Of a stretch of DNA of 64,000 nucleotides, positions 20,493 through 29,164 are shown in pieces. The notes beneath the pieces were generated by a model. That model saw only the letters and a list, made by a program, of their open reading frames with translations. It did no database searches and was not told where the DNA came from. Numbering within the stretch: position 1 is the stretch's first letter; every line of letters starts with the position of its first letter. The stretch comes from Nitrosospira sp. Nl5 (lineage in GTDB: Bacteria; Pseudomonadota; Gammaproteobacteria; Burkholderiales; Nitrosomonadaceae): assembly GCF_900102495.1 (NCBI RefSeq), contig NZ_FMVQ01000005.1, positions 124,001-188,000 on the forward strand, written 5' to 3'. A program made the position numbers and the translations under genes.

Positions 20493-20784
20493 GAGTGAAA
20501 AAAGGAGGAAGCAGAAGAACTATCGGCTGACGCAATCTTCTTGTCTTTTATGGACATTTTAACCTAATCCGGACGTTGACCGCTCATTTTTCAGCTTTTC
20601 ATCTGTCAATCGAGCACTATGACCCGCAGGCACCTTTTTCACCGCTCGGCCTGCTTTTTTAGGTAATTCGCTATGGGATGCCGCCGCAAGTCTCTGCCGT
20701 CGCCACGAAGACGGTATTCCGCTTCGTTGCGCTTCTGCCGAGTGGCACACAAAAACTCACACTCAGTTCAGCTACCGGGTGAGG

Positions 20785-21159
20785 TTAAAATTCGCGTATC
20801 ACCCACATTGGAGGCCGAATGCCTTGGTCGAGACCACCAGTGGCGCCATCGGAAAATGCGCCGTCCCCATGACGGTCAATCAAGTAATACGGCACACCAA
20901 TGCGGGGAGTAACCTTGATCATATAAAGGCGCCCATTGATGCGGTATTCTTCGACCTTATCCTCTCCACGCCGGGTGATGGTAACCTGCGGCTCAAGCTC
21001 GGAATCCTCCTGGTCGGCCCCGGGGGAAGGCAGGGGTATTGCCGGCGGTTCAGGCACTTCTGGTATGGGCACCAGGTTCTTTGGCTGCTTGGGCTGTTTG
21101 GATTGCGCAGCCGCTGACAATGCAGTGCTCAATAACAATACAAGAATGATTAGGCGCAT
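20785..21159 (-). CDS. DUF2782 periplasmic protein
   Basis: Small secreted protein of unknown function, 124 aa from the ATG at 21159. A signal peptide (MRLIILVLLLSTALSAAAQ, cleavage after AAQ or SAA) is followed by a Pro/Lys-rich linker and the DUF2782 core (TRRGEDKVEEYRINGRLYMI...GVPYYLID). The longer frame to 21189 would put ten polar residues before the signal sequence. It lies between a LOG-family gene and thrB on the minus strand; a 292-bp gap without recognisable genes separates it from thrB. Confidence 0.85.
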   Translation of the reverse strand: MRLIILVLLLSTALSAAAQSKQPKQPKNLVPIPEVPEPPAIPLPSPGADQEDSELEPQVTITRRGEDKVEEYRINGRLYMIKVTPRIGVPYYLIDRHGDGAFSDGATGGLDQGIRPPMWVIREF

Positions 21160-21212
21160 GGCGGCTCCCGGCGGGATGAATGAGTTCATTCTATCCGAAA
21201 TGACATGGCTTG

Positions 21213-21941
21213 TTACAGATTGAGTTGAACTTCCCGTTCCGCTGCGGAAGGCTCGAAGCCGCGCGTTGCGTAATACTGGAAGATCGCATTAACGATTTCA
21301 GCGGGTTCATCAATCATCTGTATCAAGTCCATATCTTCCGGAGCGATCATGCCTTCGGCTACAAGCGATTGCTGGAGCCAATCAAGCATGCCACGCCAAA
21401 ATTCTGAACAAACCAGAATAATGGGCATTTTCCGGGTCTTGCCGGTCTGAACCAGCGTGAGCGCTTCCATCAGTTCGTCCAGTGTGCCGAATCCGCCAGG
21501 TAACACCACGTATGCAGTGGCGAATTTCACGAACATATACTTACGCGCAAAAAAATGGCGGAAAGTCTGGCTGATGTCCTGGTAAACGTTGCGATGTTGT
21601 TCATGGGGCAATTGGATATTCAAGCCGATACTGGGTGATTTACCAAAGTAAGCGCCCTTGTTGGCCGCTTCCATAATACCCGGCCCGCCGCCCGATATGA
21701 CGGAAAAGCCGGCGTCGGACAATTTCCGGGTGATCTGCTCGGTTAGCTTATAGTTGGGATGATCGGGAAGAGTGCGTGCACTGCCGAAAATACTTACCGC
21801 GGGTTTAATCGAATTCAGACGTTCCGTTGCCTCGACAAATTCTGCCATAATCCCGAACACGCGCCACGATTCCCTTGCTGACCAGGTTTTTTCCCGAAAA
21901 TCACTTGTCATGGTAAGAGCGAGTTTATCTTGCGGGTTCAT
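21213..21941 (-). CDS. LOG-family protein (TIGR00730 type)
   Basis: Rossmann-fold protein of the lysine-decarboxylase-like LOG family, whose characterised members are cytokinin-activating phosphoribohydrolases or nucleotide 5'-monophosphate nucleosidases (PpnN-like). The 242-aa sequence has the diagnostic SGGGPGIMEAANKGA and PGGFGTLDELME motifs with the catalytic Arg/Glu. Its start is only 21 bp from that of polA on the opposite strand, so the two promoters must overlap. The exact substrate cannot be assigned from sequence. Confidence 0.88.
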   Translation of the reverse strand: MNPQDKLALTMTSDFREKTWSARESWRVFGIMAEFVEATERLNSIKPAVSIFGSARTLPDHPNYKLTEQITRKLSDAGFSVISGGGPGIMEAANKGAYFGKSPSIGLNIQLPHEQHRNVYQDISQTFRHFFARKYMFVKFATAYVVLPGGFGTLDELMEALTLVQTGKTRKMPIILVCSEFWRGMLDWLQQSLVAEGMIAPEDMDLIQMIDEPAEIVNAIFQYYATRGFEPSAAEREVQLNL

Positions 21942-21962
21942 TGGAAACCTTTGGAAGTCTAA

Positions 21963-24698
21963 ATGAAAACATTATTGCTGGTTGACGGTTCATCCTACCT
22001 GTACCGCGCTTTCCACGCGCTGCCGGATTTTCGTAACCGCAATAACGAGCCGACGGGTGCGATTTATGGTGTGCTCAGCATGCTGCGCCGTTTGCACAAG
22101 GATTATCAGGCCCATTATAGCGCGTGCGTATTTGATGCAAAAGGTAAGACTTTTCGCGACGACCTCTACGCGGAATATAAATCGAACCGTCCTCCGATGC
22201 CGAACGATCTCGTGGCGCAGATTACGCCACTGTATGAGTGTATTAGCGCCATGGGATGGCCGATGCTGATCGTCGAAGGGGTGGAGGCGGATGATGTGAT
22301 CGGCACGCTGGCGAAACAGGCCGTGCGAGAAAACATGCGATGCATAATTTCAACTGGGGACAAGGATATTGCGCAACTGGTGAATCCGCAAGTCACGCTG
22401 GTCAATACCATGAGTAACGAAACCCTCGATGAAGCGGGGGTGCTTGCCAAGTTCGGCGTAACGCCTGCGCGCATGCTGGATTATCTGGCACTGGTCGGCG
22501 ATGCAGTCGACAATATTCCGGGGGTGGAGAAGGTGGGTCCCAAGACCGCGGTAAAATGGCTCACACAATATGAAACATTGGATAATCTTATCACTCATGC
22601 CGATGAAATTGGCGGCGTCGTTGGCGAAAATCTGCGCAGAGCGCTGGATTGGTTGAGTAGATCGCGCGAACTTCTTACTATCAAGTGCGACGTGGCGTTA
22701 CCGGTGAGCTTTCATAATCTTGGGCTGCAACCGCAGGATATTGCAAAATTAGCTGAGTTGTATGAGCGGCTGGATTTTAAAAGCTGGTTGCGGGAATTGC
22801 AGCAAGAGACGGGTCCAGGGGAGAGGGGCAATGTATCTTCTGCCGCCGGATACCAGAAAACAGGTGCGGATCAGCGGTCCGCCGGTATTGTATCAGCGGA
22901 TTACCAGACCATTCTCACTCAGTCCCAACTGGATGAATGGGTTACGCGTATCAATGCCGCCCCGCTGGTTTCGGTGGACACTGAAACCACCGGACTGGAC
23001 CCGATGCAGGCGCAGCTCGTCGGTATTGCATTTTCCACTGAACCGCATCAGGCTGCTTACTTGCCCCTGGCGCACCGGTATGCCGGGGTCCCCCAGCAAT
23101 TGGCGATCGATCTCGTGATTGACAAACTCAGACCATGGCTGGAAGATCCGGCAAAGCCTAAACTTGGGCAGAATCTCAAATATGACAAGCATATCTTCGC
23201 TAATCATGGCATTAACTTGAGCGGCATCGCGCATGACACGCTATTGCAATCCTATGTGCTGGAATCCCATCGCCCGCACGACATGGACAGTCTTGCGCTG
23301 CGGCATCTTGGCGCCAAAACCATTGGCTATGATGAAGTCACCGGCAAGGGGGCCAGCCGCATAAGTTTTGATCAGGTGGATATTGAACGCGCAGCGCGAT
23401 ATGCGGCGGAGGATGCAGATATCACCCTACAATTGCACCAACATTTATACCCGGCAATTACAGGGGAGGTAAAGCTTGATTACGTTTATCGCGTACTTGA
23501 AATACCAGTGCTGAACATACTGTTCGAAATGGAGCGCAATGGCGTATTACTGGACTTGAAGTTGCTGGAAAGCCAAAGCCGCGAACTCGGCGAGAAAATG
23601 CTGGCGCTGGAGGACCGGGCGCACGGAGTCGCCGGCCAGCCATTCAATTTGAATTCACCCGGGCAAATTCGGGAAATCCTGTTCGGCCAGCTGAAGCTTC
23701 CTGTTATCAAGAAAACACCGGGCGGTGCGCCATCCACTGACGAAGACGTGCTGCAACTACTCGCGCTGGATTATCCCCTGGCAAAAATCCTGCTCGATTA
23801 TCGCGGCCTTGCCAAGCTCAAATCGACTTACACCGACAAGTTGCCCCGCATGGTGGACGCATCCACCGGACGAGTCCATACCAATTATGCGCAGGCGGTA
23901 GCGGTTACCGGGCGGCTGGCCAGTAACGAGCCAAACCTGCAAAATATCCCGATACGCACCGCTGAAGGCCGCCGCATTCGCGAAGCGTTCATCGCGTCGG
24001 CGGGATACAGCATTATCTCTGCTGATTATTCACAGATCGAGCTACGCATCATGGCGCATATCTCGCAGGATGCGGGATTGCTCAAAGCCTTCGCAGCCGG
24101 GGAGGATATCCACCGCGCCACCGCCGCGGAGGTGTTTGGTCTCCCGTTGGACGCGGTGACCAGTGAACAGCGCCGCTACGCGAAAATCATCAACTTCGGC
24201 CTGATTTATGGCATGTCGGAATTTGGTCTCGCCTCGCAACTCAACATTGAACGCGCCGCTGCCCGGGCATACATAGACCGGTACTTTGCCCGCTACCCGG
24301 GCGTAGCGAATTACATGCAGAGCACCAGAGAAACCGCCAGAAAAAAGGGGTACGTCGAAACCGTTTTGGGACGCAGGCTGTGGTTGCCGGAGATCAACAG
24401 TTCCAACGGCAATCGCAGGCAGGGTGCAGAACGCGCGGCAATCAACGCTCCCATGCAAGGTACCGCGGCGGACATTATCAAGCTCGCCATGATCGCGGTA
24501 CACCCTTGGCTGGCTGAACAAAATATGCGCAGCAAACTTATCATGCAAGTCCATGACGAATTGGTACTGGAAGTGCCGGATGATGAGATTGAAACCATAA
24601 AAAATGAGTTGCCGCGGCTTATGGGTGATGTGGCGAAACTCGATGTACCGCTGCTGGTGGGAGTGGGCGTGGGGCCAAATTGGGAGCAAGCACACTAG
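21963..24698 (+). CDS. polA: DNA polymerase I
   Basis: Repair and Okazaki-fragment polymerase of 911 aa with all three domains. The N-terminal 5'-3' exonuclease begins LLVDGSSYLYRAFHA. The 3'-5' proofreading exonuclease is apparently intact (DTETTGLDPM, NLKYDKHIF, YAAEDADIT). The polymerase has motif A DYSQIELR, motif B RRYAKIINFGLIYGMSEFG and motif C QVHDELVLE. It is transcribed divergently from the LOG gene; its stop codon is followed within about 10 bp by repeat copy C. Confidence 0.97.
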   Translation: MKTLLLVDGSSYLYRAFHALPDFRNRNNEPTGAIYGVLSMLRRLHKDYQAHYSACVFDAKGKTFRDDLYAEYKSNRPPMPNDLVAQITPLYECISAMGWPMLIVEGVEADDVIGTLAKQAVRENMRCIISTGDKDIAQLVNPQVTLVNTMSNETLDEAGVLAKFGVTPARMLDYLALVGDAVDNIPGVEKVGPKTAVKWLTQYETLDNLITHADEIGGVVGENLRRALDWLSRSRELLTIKCDVALPVSFHNLGLQPQDIAKLAELYERLDFKSWLRELQQETGPGERGNVSSAAGYQKTGADQRSAGIVSADYQTILTQSQLDEWVTRINAAPLVSVDTETTGLDPMQAQLVGIAFSTEPHQAAYLPLAHRYAGVPQQLAIDLVIDKLRPWLEDPAKPKLGQNLKYDKHIFANHGINLSGIAHDTLLQSYVLESHRPHDMDSLALRHLGAKTIGYDEVTGKGASRISFDQVDIERAARYAAEDADITLQLHQHLYPAITGEVKLDYVYRVLEIPVLNILFEMERNGVLLDLKLLESQSRELGEKMLALEDRAHGVAGQPFNLNSPGQIREILFGQLKLPVIKKTPGGAPSTDEDVLQLLALDYPLAKILLDYRGLAKLKSTYTDKLPRMVDASTGRVHTNYAQAVAVTGRLASNEPNLQNIPIRTAEGRRIREAFIASAGYSIISADYSQIELRIMAHISQDAGLLKAFAAGEDIHRATAAEVFGLPLDAVTSEQRRYAKIINFGLIYGMSEFGLASQLNIERAAARAYIDRYFARYPGVANYMQSTRETARKKGYVETVLGRRLWLPEINSSNGNRRQGAERAAINAPMQGTAADIIKLAMIAVHPWLAEQNMRSKLIMQVHDELVLEVPDDEIETIKNELPRLMGDVAKLDVPLLVGVGVGPNWEQAH

Positions 24699-24707
24699 TG
24701 TACTGGT

Positions 24708-24831
24708 CCATATTTCGCCGCTTTCATCCACGAAGGCAGATGGAGAAACAACTATTGGCCTTTTAAAGGCGTCAAAATCGGTCTTCGCCCAGTCATTCTC
24801 CCGCGCGATTCTTTAAGTCGAGCGGGCTGCC
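24708..24831 (+). repeat. Dispersed intergenic repeat, copy C (right part)
   Basis: Contains the core CATATTTCGC (24709-24718), CAACTATTGGCC (24749-24760), TCAAAATCGGTC..TCGCCC (from 24772) and the right end CTTTAAGTCG (24811-24820), 4 nt, GGCTGCC (24825-24831). The right end is the exact inverse complement of the CGACTTAAAG left-end motif of copies B and D. The left end is missing, so it reads as a truncated element between polA and the rpsP promoter. Confidence 0.6.
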
Positions 24832-24843
24832 AGTATTTTTGTA

Positions 24844-24873
24844 TTGCTAATAGGGTAAAAATTACCGTAAAAT
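24844..24873 (+). promoter_or_regulatory. Possible promoter of rpsP-rimM-trmD-rplS
   Basis: TTGCTA (24844-24849), an 18-nt spacer, then TAAAAT (24868-24873), about 39 bp before the rpsP ATG. It lies just beyond the end of repeat copy C. The -35 match is moderate, so treat as tentative. Confidence 0.4.
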
Positions 24874-24911
24874 CACACCCTTTTCGGTTTCAGACCTCCA
24901 TAGGCATATAC

Positions 24912-25178
24912 ATGGTCATTATTCGACTGGCGCGAAGCGGCGCCAAGAAGCGCCCATTTTTCAACATGGTAGTAGCAGATTCCCGCAATGCCCGTGATGG
25001 CAAGTTCATCGAGCGCATTGGCTTCTATAATCCCAGGGCGGCTGGAGGCGAAGAAGCGCTGCGTGTTCAACTGGATCGCGTTAACCATTGGCGATCGCAC
25101 GGTGCGCAATTATCCGATACCGTGGCGAGACTGGTCAGGCAGTTCGGTGCAAAGGAAAAGCCTGCCGGAAGCAGCTAA
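24912..25178 (+). CDS. rpsP: 30S ribosomal protein S16
   Basis: Small-subunit assembly protein, 88 aa. The N-terminal [24 protein letters not shown] and the ERIGFYNP motif are typical. First gene of the rpsP-rimM-trmD-rplS operon, with rimM starting 22 bp after its stop. Confidence 0.97.
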   Translation: MVIIRLARSGAKKRPFFNMVVADSRNARDGKFIERIGFYNPRAAGGEEALRVQLDRVNHWRSHGAQLSDTVARLVRQFGAKEKPAGSS

Positions 25179-25200
25179 GCCAGGCGACGCGGTTGAGCCG

Positions 25201-25716
25201 ATGGTGGTGATGGGCCGCATTATCGGCCCCTTCGGTGTATTAGGCTGGGTCAAAGTTTTTCCCTATACCGAATATGTAGATGGATTGCTTGATTATCCGG
25301 TATGGTGGCTCGGCAAAGGCGATGGCGATTGGCGCGAGGTAAACGTTGCGGGTTGCGAAGTTCACGGGAGTATATTGACCGCTGTACTTGAGCAATGCGC
25401 TGACCGTACCGCGGCAATACGGCTAAAAGGCATGCAGGTCGCGGTCCCTCGCAGTCAATTGCCGGCCTTGGCAAAGAGTGGTAAAGACGGCTACTACTGG
25501 TCGGATCTGATCGGCCTTGCGGTCGTTAATCTGCAGAATGAAGAATTGGGAAAAGTGACGGGGTTACTCGAAACCGGCGCTAATGACGTGCTTCAAGTGC
25601 AAAGCCTGATGAAAGAAAGTGGAAGGGAAAGATTGATCCCTTTCGTCAGCCAGGTGATCATTAGCGTGGACTTGGATGCTTGCCGGATAATAGTGGATTG
25701 GGGCGTGGATTACTAA
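25201..25716 (+). CDS. rimM: Ribosome maturation factor RimM
   Basis: Assembly factor that binds S19 and helps mature the 30S head. From ATG 25201 (MVVMGRIIGPFGVLGWVKV) the protein has 171 aa, the normal size; upstream residues of the longer frame overlap rpsP in another phase and are not conserved. N-terminal RimM beta-barrel is followed by the PRC-barrel segment (YYWSDLIGLAVVN). The ribosome site is weak, which suggests coupling to rpsP translation. Confidence 0.94.
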   Translation: MVVMGRIIGPFGVLGWVKVFPYTEYVDGLLDYPVWWLGKGDGDWREVNVAGCEVHGSILTAVLEQCADRTAAIRLKGMQVAVPRSQLPALAKSGKDGYYWSDLIGLAVVNLQNEELGKVTGLLETGANDVLQVQSLMKESGRERLIPFVSQVIISVDLDACRIIVDWGVDY

Positions 25717-25722
25717 CTCGCC

Positions 25723-26493
25723 ATGACTTTCGAATTCGATGTCGTCACGCTGTTTCCCGAAATGTTCGACGCCGTCACCAAGCATGGCGTAACCGGCAGA
25801 GCGAAGGAAAATGCGGTTTACGGGTTGCACGCCTGGAACCCGCGCGACTTTACCGAGGATAATTACCGTACGGTGGATGACCGCCCTTATGGCGGTGGCC
25901 CCGGAATGCTGATGCTGGCGCAGCCGCTGGAAAAAGCCATCGCCGCGGCGATGGCCAGGCAGGCAGAGAATGGGGCTAACGGGGCGAAAGTGATCTATCT
26001 TTCCCCCCAGGGACGGCTCCTGAATCATGATGTGGTGATGGAGTTGTGTCAACTGCCGGCATTGGTGCTACTCTGCGGACGCTACGAAGGTGTGGATGAG
26101 CGGTTGATAGCGCGCCAAGTAGATGACGAAATCTCCATCGGGGATTATGTGCTTTCTGGCGGCGAACTTGCGGCAATGGTGCTGATAGATTGTATGGTGC
26201 GGCAAATGCCAGGCGTGCTGGGTGATTCGGAATCAGCCAGCCAGGATTCATTTGTAAGCGGACTTCTGGATTTTCCCCACTACACACGGCCCGAAATCTA
26301 TCGGGGAAATATCGTGCCAGAAGTTTTAATGTCCGGCAATCATGCCAGAATCAAGCGCTGGCGTTTGCAGCAGTCGCTGGGCAGAACATGGCTGAGACGA
26401 CCGGATTTGCTGGCGTTGAGAATCGAACGCGGCCTGACGGGAGAAGAAAAGAAATTGCTGGAAGAATTCAAACGTGCCTACGAAGACAATTAG
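25723..26493 (+). CDS. trmD: tRNA (guanine-N1)-methyltransferase TrmD
   Basis: Methylates G37 of tRNAs beside the anticodon to prevent +1 frameshifts. The 256-aa protein starts [15 protein letters not shown] and carries the trefoil-knot SAM site ([27 protein letters not shown]). It starts 6 bp after the rimM stop within the ribosomal operon. Confidence 0.97.
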   Translation: MTFEFDVVTLFPEMFDAVTKHGVTGRAKENAVYGLHAWNPRDFTEDNYRTVDDRPYGGGPGMLMLAQPLEKAIAAAMARQAENGANGAKVIYLSPQGRLLNHDVVMELCQLPALVLLCGRYEGVDERLIARQVDDEISIGDYVLSGGELAAMVLIDCMVRQMPGVLGDSESASQDSFVSGLLDFPHYTRPEIYRGNIVPEVLMSGNHARIKRWRLQQSLGRTWLRRPDLLALRIERGLTGEEKKLLEEFKRAYEDN

Positions 26494-26533
26494 AACTGAT
26501 TGAAACCAAGCGAAATACAGCAAGGAGTAGCAA

Positions 26534-26932
26534 ATGAACCTGATCGAACAACTTGAAAGTGAAGAAATTAGCCGCCTTGGCAAGACGATTCCGGATTTCG
26601 CCCCTGGGGACACGGTGATTGTTAGCGTCAAAGTGGTGGAAGGCGATCGTAAACGCGTACAAGCTTATGAAGGTGTTGTCATCGCCAAGCGCAATCGGGG
26701 TCTCAATTCGGCCTTTACCGTGCGCAAAGTATCCAGCGGGGAAGGTGTAGAACGAACGTTTCAGACCTATTCGCCGCTGATTGCCAACATCGAGATCAAG
26801 CGTCGCGGCGATGTCCGCCGCGCCAAGCTTTATTTCCTGCGGGATCGTTCCGGCAAATCGGCGCGTATCCGCGAGAAACTTCCTGCGCGTGCCTCAGTAA
26901 AAAAGGAACCACAGAAAGCAGAGTCAGCATAA
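26534..26932 (+). CDS. rplS: 50S ribosomal protein L19
   Basis: Large-subunit protein at the 30S-50S interface, last gene of the rpsP operon, 132 aa. The motifs [29 protein letters not shown] and FQTYSPLI are standard. A clear AAGGAG ribosome site precedes it. The C-terminal tail is lysine-rich. No obvious terminator follows. Confidence 0.97.
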   Translation: MNLIEQLESEEISRLGKTIPDFAPGDTVIVSVKVVEGDRKRVQAYEGVVIAKRNRGLNSAFTVRKVSSGEGVERTFQTYSPLIANIEIKRRGDVRRAKLYFLRDRSGKSARIREKLPARASVKKEPQKAESA

Positions 26933-27148
26933 GCTTTCAATCTGTAGCGGCGGTTGAACGCACAGCGAACCCGCCATAAATTTGAAAATCAGGTGGCAAA
27001 GTTGCAAATGGGGGGCAAATCCCCTTGTGGACGATAGGGCCGCCCCAAAGAATGCGTGAAGAACGAGCGGTTAACCGCCGGGTTCAGGTATATCGGCAAC
27101 GACCGCAGGTCGAATGGACCGAATGAACTTGGCGCACCAACTCAGCAC

Positions 27149-27730
27149 TCAACTCTTTGGGGGCTCCGGCTTATGCTCAATCTCCTTATCCCAGACCTCG
27201 TAGACCTCATCCGACCACAATGACTTGATCCAGACAATCACGTCATCGATTTGCTGATTGGTCAACTTGCCCTCCCACGCAGGCATACCGCCGCCATCAG
27301 CCGGACTGCCTTCCCGAATCATTCTTTCCAGTGTCTCCGTTGAGTGATGCCAGGCATGGGCGCTATCGTCTAGAGGCGGCGGAGGATACCTTCCGTCAGC
27401 TCCCGGAATTCGCCAGCCTGGAGTCGCTTCCCCCTTCGGTCCATGGCAGGCTGCACAGTTTGCCTGATAAACGGCCTCGCCACGCTTGATTTTCTCCGGG
27501 TCTAAATTACGCGCCGCCAAATTTTTTGGGGGCGTAACCGGGACCGCGGCAGAGGGCGTGGGCTCAACGGCAGAAGGCGCCGGGGCAGCAGCAGATGGCG
27601 CTGATTCTACCGCGGGGGAAGCGGGTGCAGCGGTGGGCGCCGCCGATGTTGGAGCCGGCGGCTTCGATTCGCCGCAGCCCGCAATAAACCCCGCTATCAC
27701 TCCCGCCAGAAGGATATATCGAGCACTCAT
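27149..27730 (-). CDS. Cytochrome c lipoprotein (mono-heme)
   Basis: Predicted lipid-anchored mono-heme c-type cytochrome, 193 aa from ATG 27730. The signal sequence ends in a lipobox (FIAGC, Cys19). A low-complexity Ala/Pro/Ser/Glu linker of about 50 residues follows, then a cytochrome domain with the heme site CAACH (residues 92-96) and a likely axial Met in GGGMPAWEGKL. The linker would hold the heme domain away from the membrane. It lies downstream of DUF411 and cupredoxin genes on the same strand, suggesting a copper- or electron-transfer context. The donor and acceptor cannot be inferred. Confidence 0.87.
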   Translation of the reverse strand: MSARYILLAGVIAGFIAGCGESKPPAPTSAAPTAAPASPAVESAPSAAAPAPSAVEPTPSAAVPVTPPKNLAARNLDPEKIKRGEAVYQANCAACHGPKGEATPGWRIPGADGRYPPPPLDDSAHAWHHSTETLERMIREGSPADGGGMPAWEGKLTNQQIDDVIVWIKSLWSDEVYEVWDKEIEHKPEPPKS

Positions 27731-27895
27731 GACTGCTCGATGTTCGTACCAACCACTCCTTGCCTTCCATGCGCAATACTCGAATCCCATTGATGCTGCG
27801 TGTTACCGTAATTCATGACATCCCTCAGGTAAGAAAAGCGTGATTGCTAGCTATAGTGGCGGCGACAGCATCGTCAAGATATGGATTCACGCTCT

Positions 27896-28378
27896 TTACT
27901 TCAGCTTCATCACAGAATCTTTCGGATCAGATGGAAGATGGCGACTATATACCGTTGTATCGCCTTGCTTATCGATCAAAAGTACATTGTATGGGTCGCT
28001 ACGCGCGCCTTCCATGCCAGGAGAACCGTGAGGCATGCCGGGAACAGCCAGGCCAATGGCACGGGGACGTTCCTTGAGAAACCGTTTCACATCCTGTGCC
28101 GGCACGTGGCCCTCAATTGCGTACCCATCAACCAGGGCGGTATGGCACGAGCCGAGCGTAGTTGAAATGCCCGCACGTTCACGTGCTTCCTTGTTGCCTA
28201 CATCGTGGGTATTGACGGTAAATCCGTGGGCACGCATATGGTCAACCCATTTTGCGCAGCATTTACAGGTCGAGCTCTTGTAGACGTCAATTGTTGTTGC
28301 GGCGGCATGAGTGCCGACACCTGATAAGGCGATGATGATAATCGATCCCGCCAGGAATGTGCGAATGGGTGTTTTCAT
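27896..28378 (-). CDS. DUF411-family periplasmic metal-binding protein
   Basis: Secreted 160-aa protein of the DUF411 family, often found near copper-resistance genes. A signal peptide (cleavage near THAAA) is followed by the CxCC motif STCKCC (Cys38, Cys40, Cys41), a second Cys-His pair in GSCHTA (78-79) and a Met/His-rich GMPHGSPGM segment. These are plausible copper ligands. Its start overlaps the stop of the upstream cupredoxin gene in an ATGA, so the two are almost certainly cotranslated. Copper binding is inference from family and residues. Confidence 0.87.
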   Translation of the reverse strand: MKTPIRTFLAGSIIIIALSGVGTHAAATTIDVYKSSTCKCCAKWVDHMRAHGFTVNTHDVGNKEARERAGISTTLGSCHTALVDGYAIEGHVPAQDVKRFLKERPRAIGLAVPGMPHGSPGMEGARSDPYNVLLIDKQGDTTVYSRHLPSDPKDSVMKLK

Positions 28379-28839
28379 TTGGCCTCCACGTCGATGGTTC
28401 CTTTCATACCTGAAAAATTCATGCCTTTGAAATGACCTGGCATCGGGCAGGCAAAGTTAACCGCGCCGGCTTCGGTGAAATGCCACACCAGTTCCCCGGT
28501 CTCTCCTGGGTTGATCGTGATCATGTTGGGTTCATCGGGGTGTTCCTTATCGGGAAATTTTTTCATCATTTTGCCATGCTTATCAATTTCCTCCGGGGTG
28601 CCAATCATCATCTCATGCTTTTTCTTGCCAGCGTTCTTCAGCATAAATTTTATCGTTTCACCCTGTTTTACCTTTATTTCAGATGGTTTGAAACGATTCT
28701 CCACCATTGTTATTTCAATGGTGCGTGACACCTTGCCGGGATCGCCGGGACTGCCAACAGATGTGGCTTCTTCAGTGGCAAGCGCACCGGTTGAAATCAG
28801 GCTTAAAATTAGAGCAGATGTGATCGAAAGCTTTTTCAT
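28375..28839 (-). CDS. Periplasmic cupredoxin-like copper protein
   Basis: Predicted type I copper protein, 154 aa from ATG 28839, which has a strong GGGGGAA ribosome site upstream. A cleavable signal peptide (to about ALA-TEE) precedes a cupredoxin fold. The ligand set His75 (KKKHEM), Cys131, His136 and Met140 (CPMPGHFKGM) is complete. An insert of about 25 residues rich in Met, Lys and His sits between the first His and the Cys. It forms a two-gene unit with DUF411. It could shuttle electrons or deliver copper, for instance to copper enzymes of an ammonia oxidiser; that is inference. Confidence 0.9.
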   Translation of the reverse strand: MKKLSITSALILSLISTGALATEEATSVGSPGDPGKVSRTIEITMVENRFKPSEIKVKQGETIKFMLKNAGKKKHEMMIGTPEEIDKHGKMMKKFPDKEHPDEPNMITINPGETGELVWHFTEAGAVNFACPMPGHFKGMNFSGMKGTIDVEAK

Positions 28840-29164
28840 ATGATTTCCCCCTTCCGGCAGGGATCCCAAGTAAATTTTATTACGGGCGCGCTACAGGCAT
28901 ACTTTTATAAGTGTGGGAGCGTCTTTCGATGCCTCCGGAAATCATTAATGGGTTTCAGCTGACTGATTCTCCGTGAAAGATTGAAGGCAGCGCTTGGCGG
29001 AAAACCTCCGTATAAACAGTATACACCCCGCTATCAAAAATTAAATACCTGGCGCAGGATCGGAAAACGTAACGTCTCGCTGTTGGTAGACCGGGGAAGC
29101 GGGTTGAGAGTTCCTATCCTTCAACTCGTCGGCAATTGCCCAAAAAAATGTGGATGCCCTCGGC
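28840..29164. other. Intergenic region upstream of the cupredoxin gene
   Basis: A 325-bp gap between the CorA-type gene and the cupredoxin gene, both on the minus strand. It should hold the cupredoxin promoter. An 81-codon open frame (28981-29226, plus) crosses the CorA 3' end and has no ribosome site or recognisable homology, so I did not call it. A CopR/CueR-type operator was not identifiable by eye. Confidence 0.4.

Noticed and set aside
20559-20750. 63-codon minus-strand frame between DUF2782 and thrB
   Set aside because: Basic composition looks like chance coding in a 292-bp gap; no ribosome site and no family recognised.
27067-27078. 12-bp palindrome GCGGTTAACCGC downstream of rplS
   Set aside because: No T-run and no gene context that would make it a terminator or operator; palindromes of this size occur by chance.
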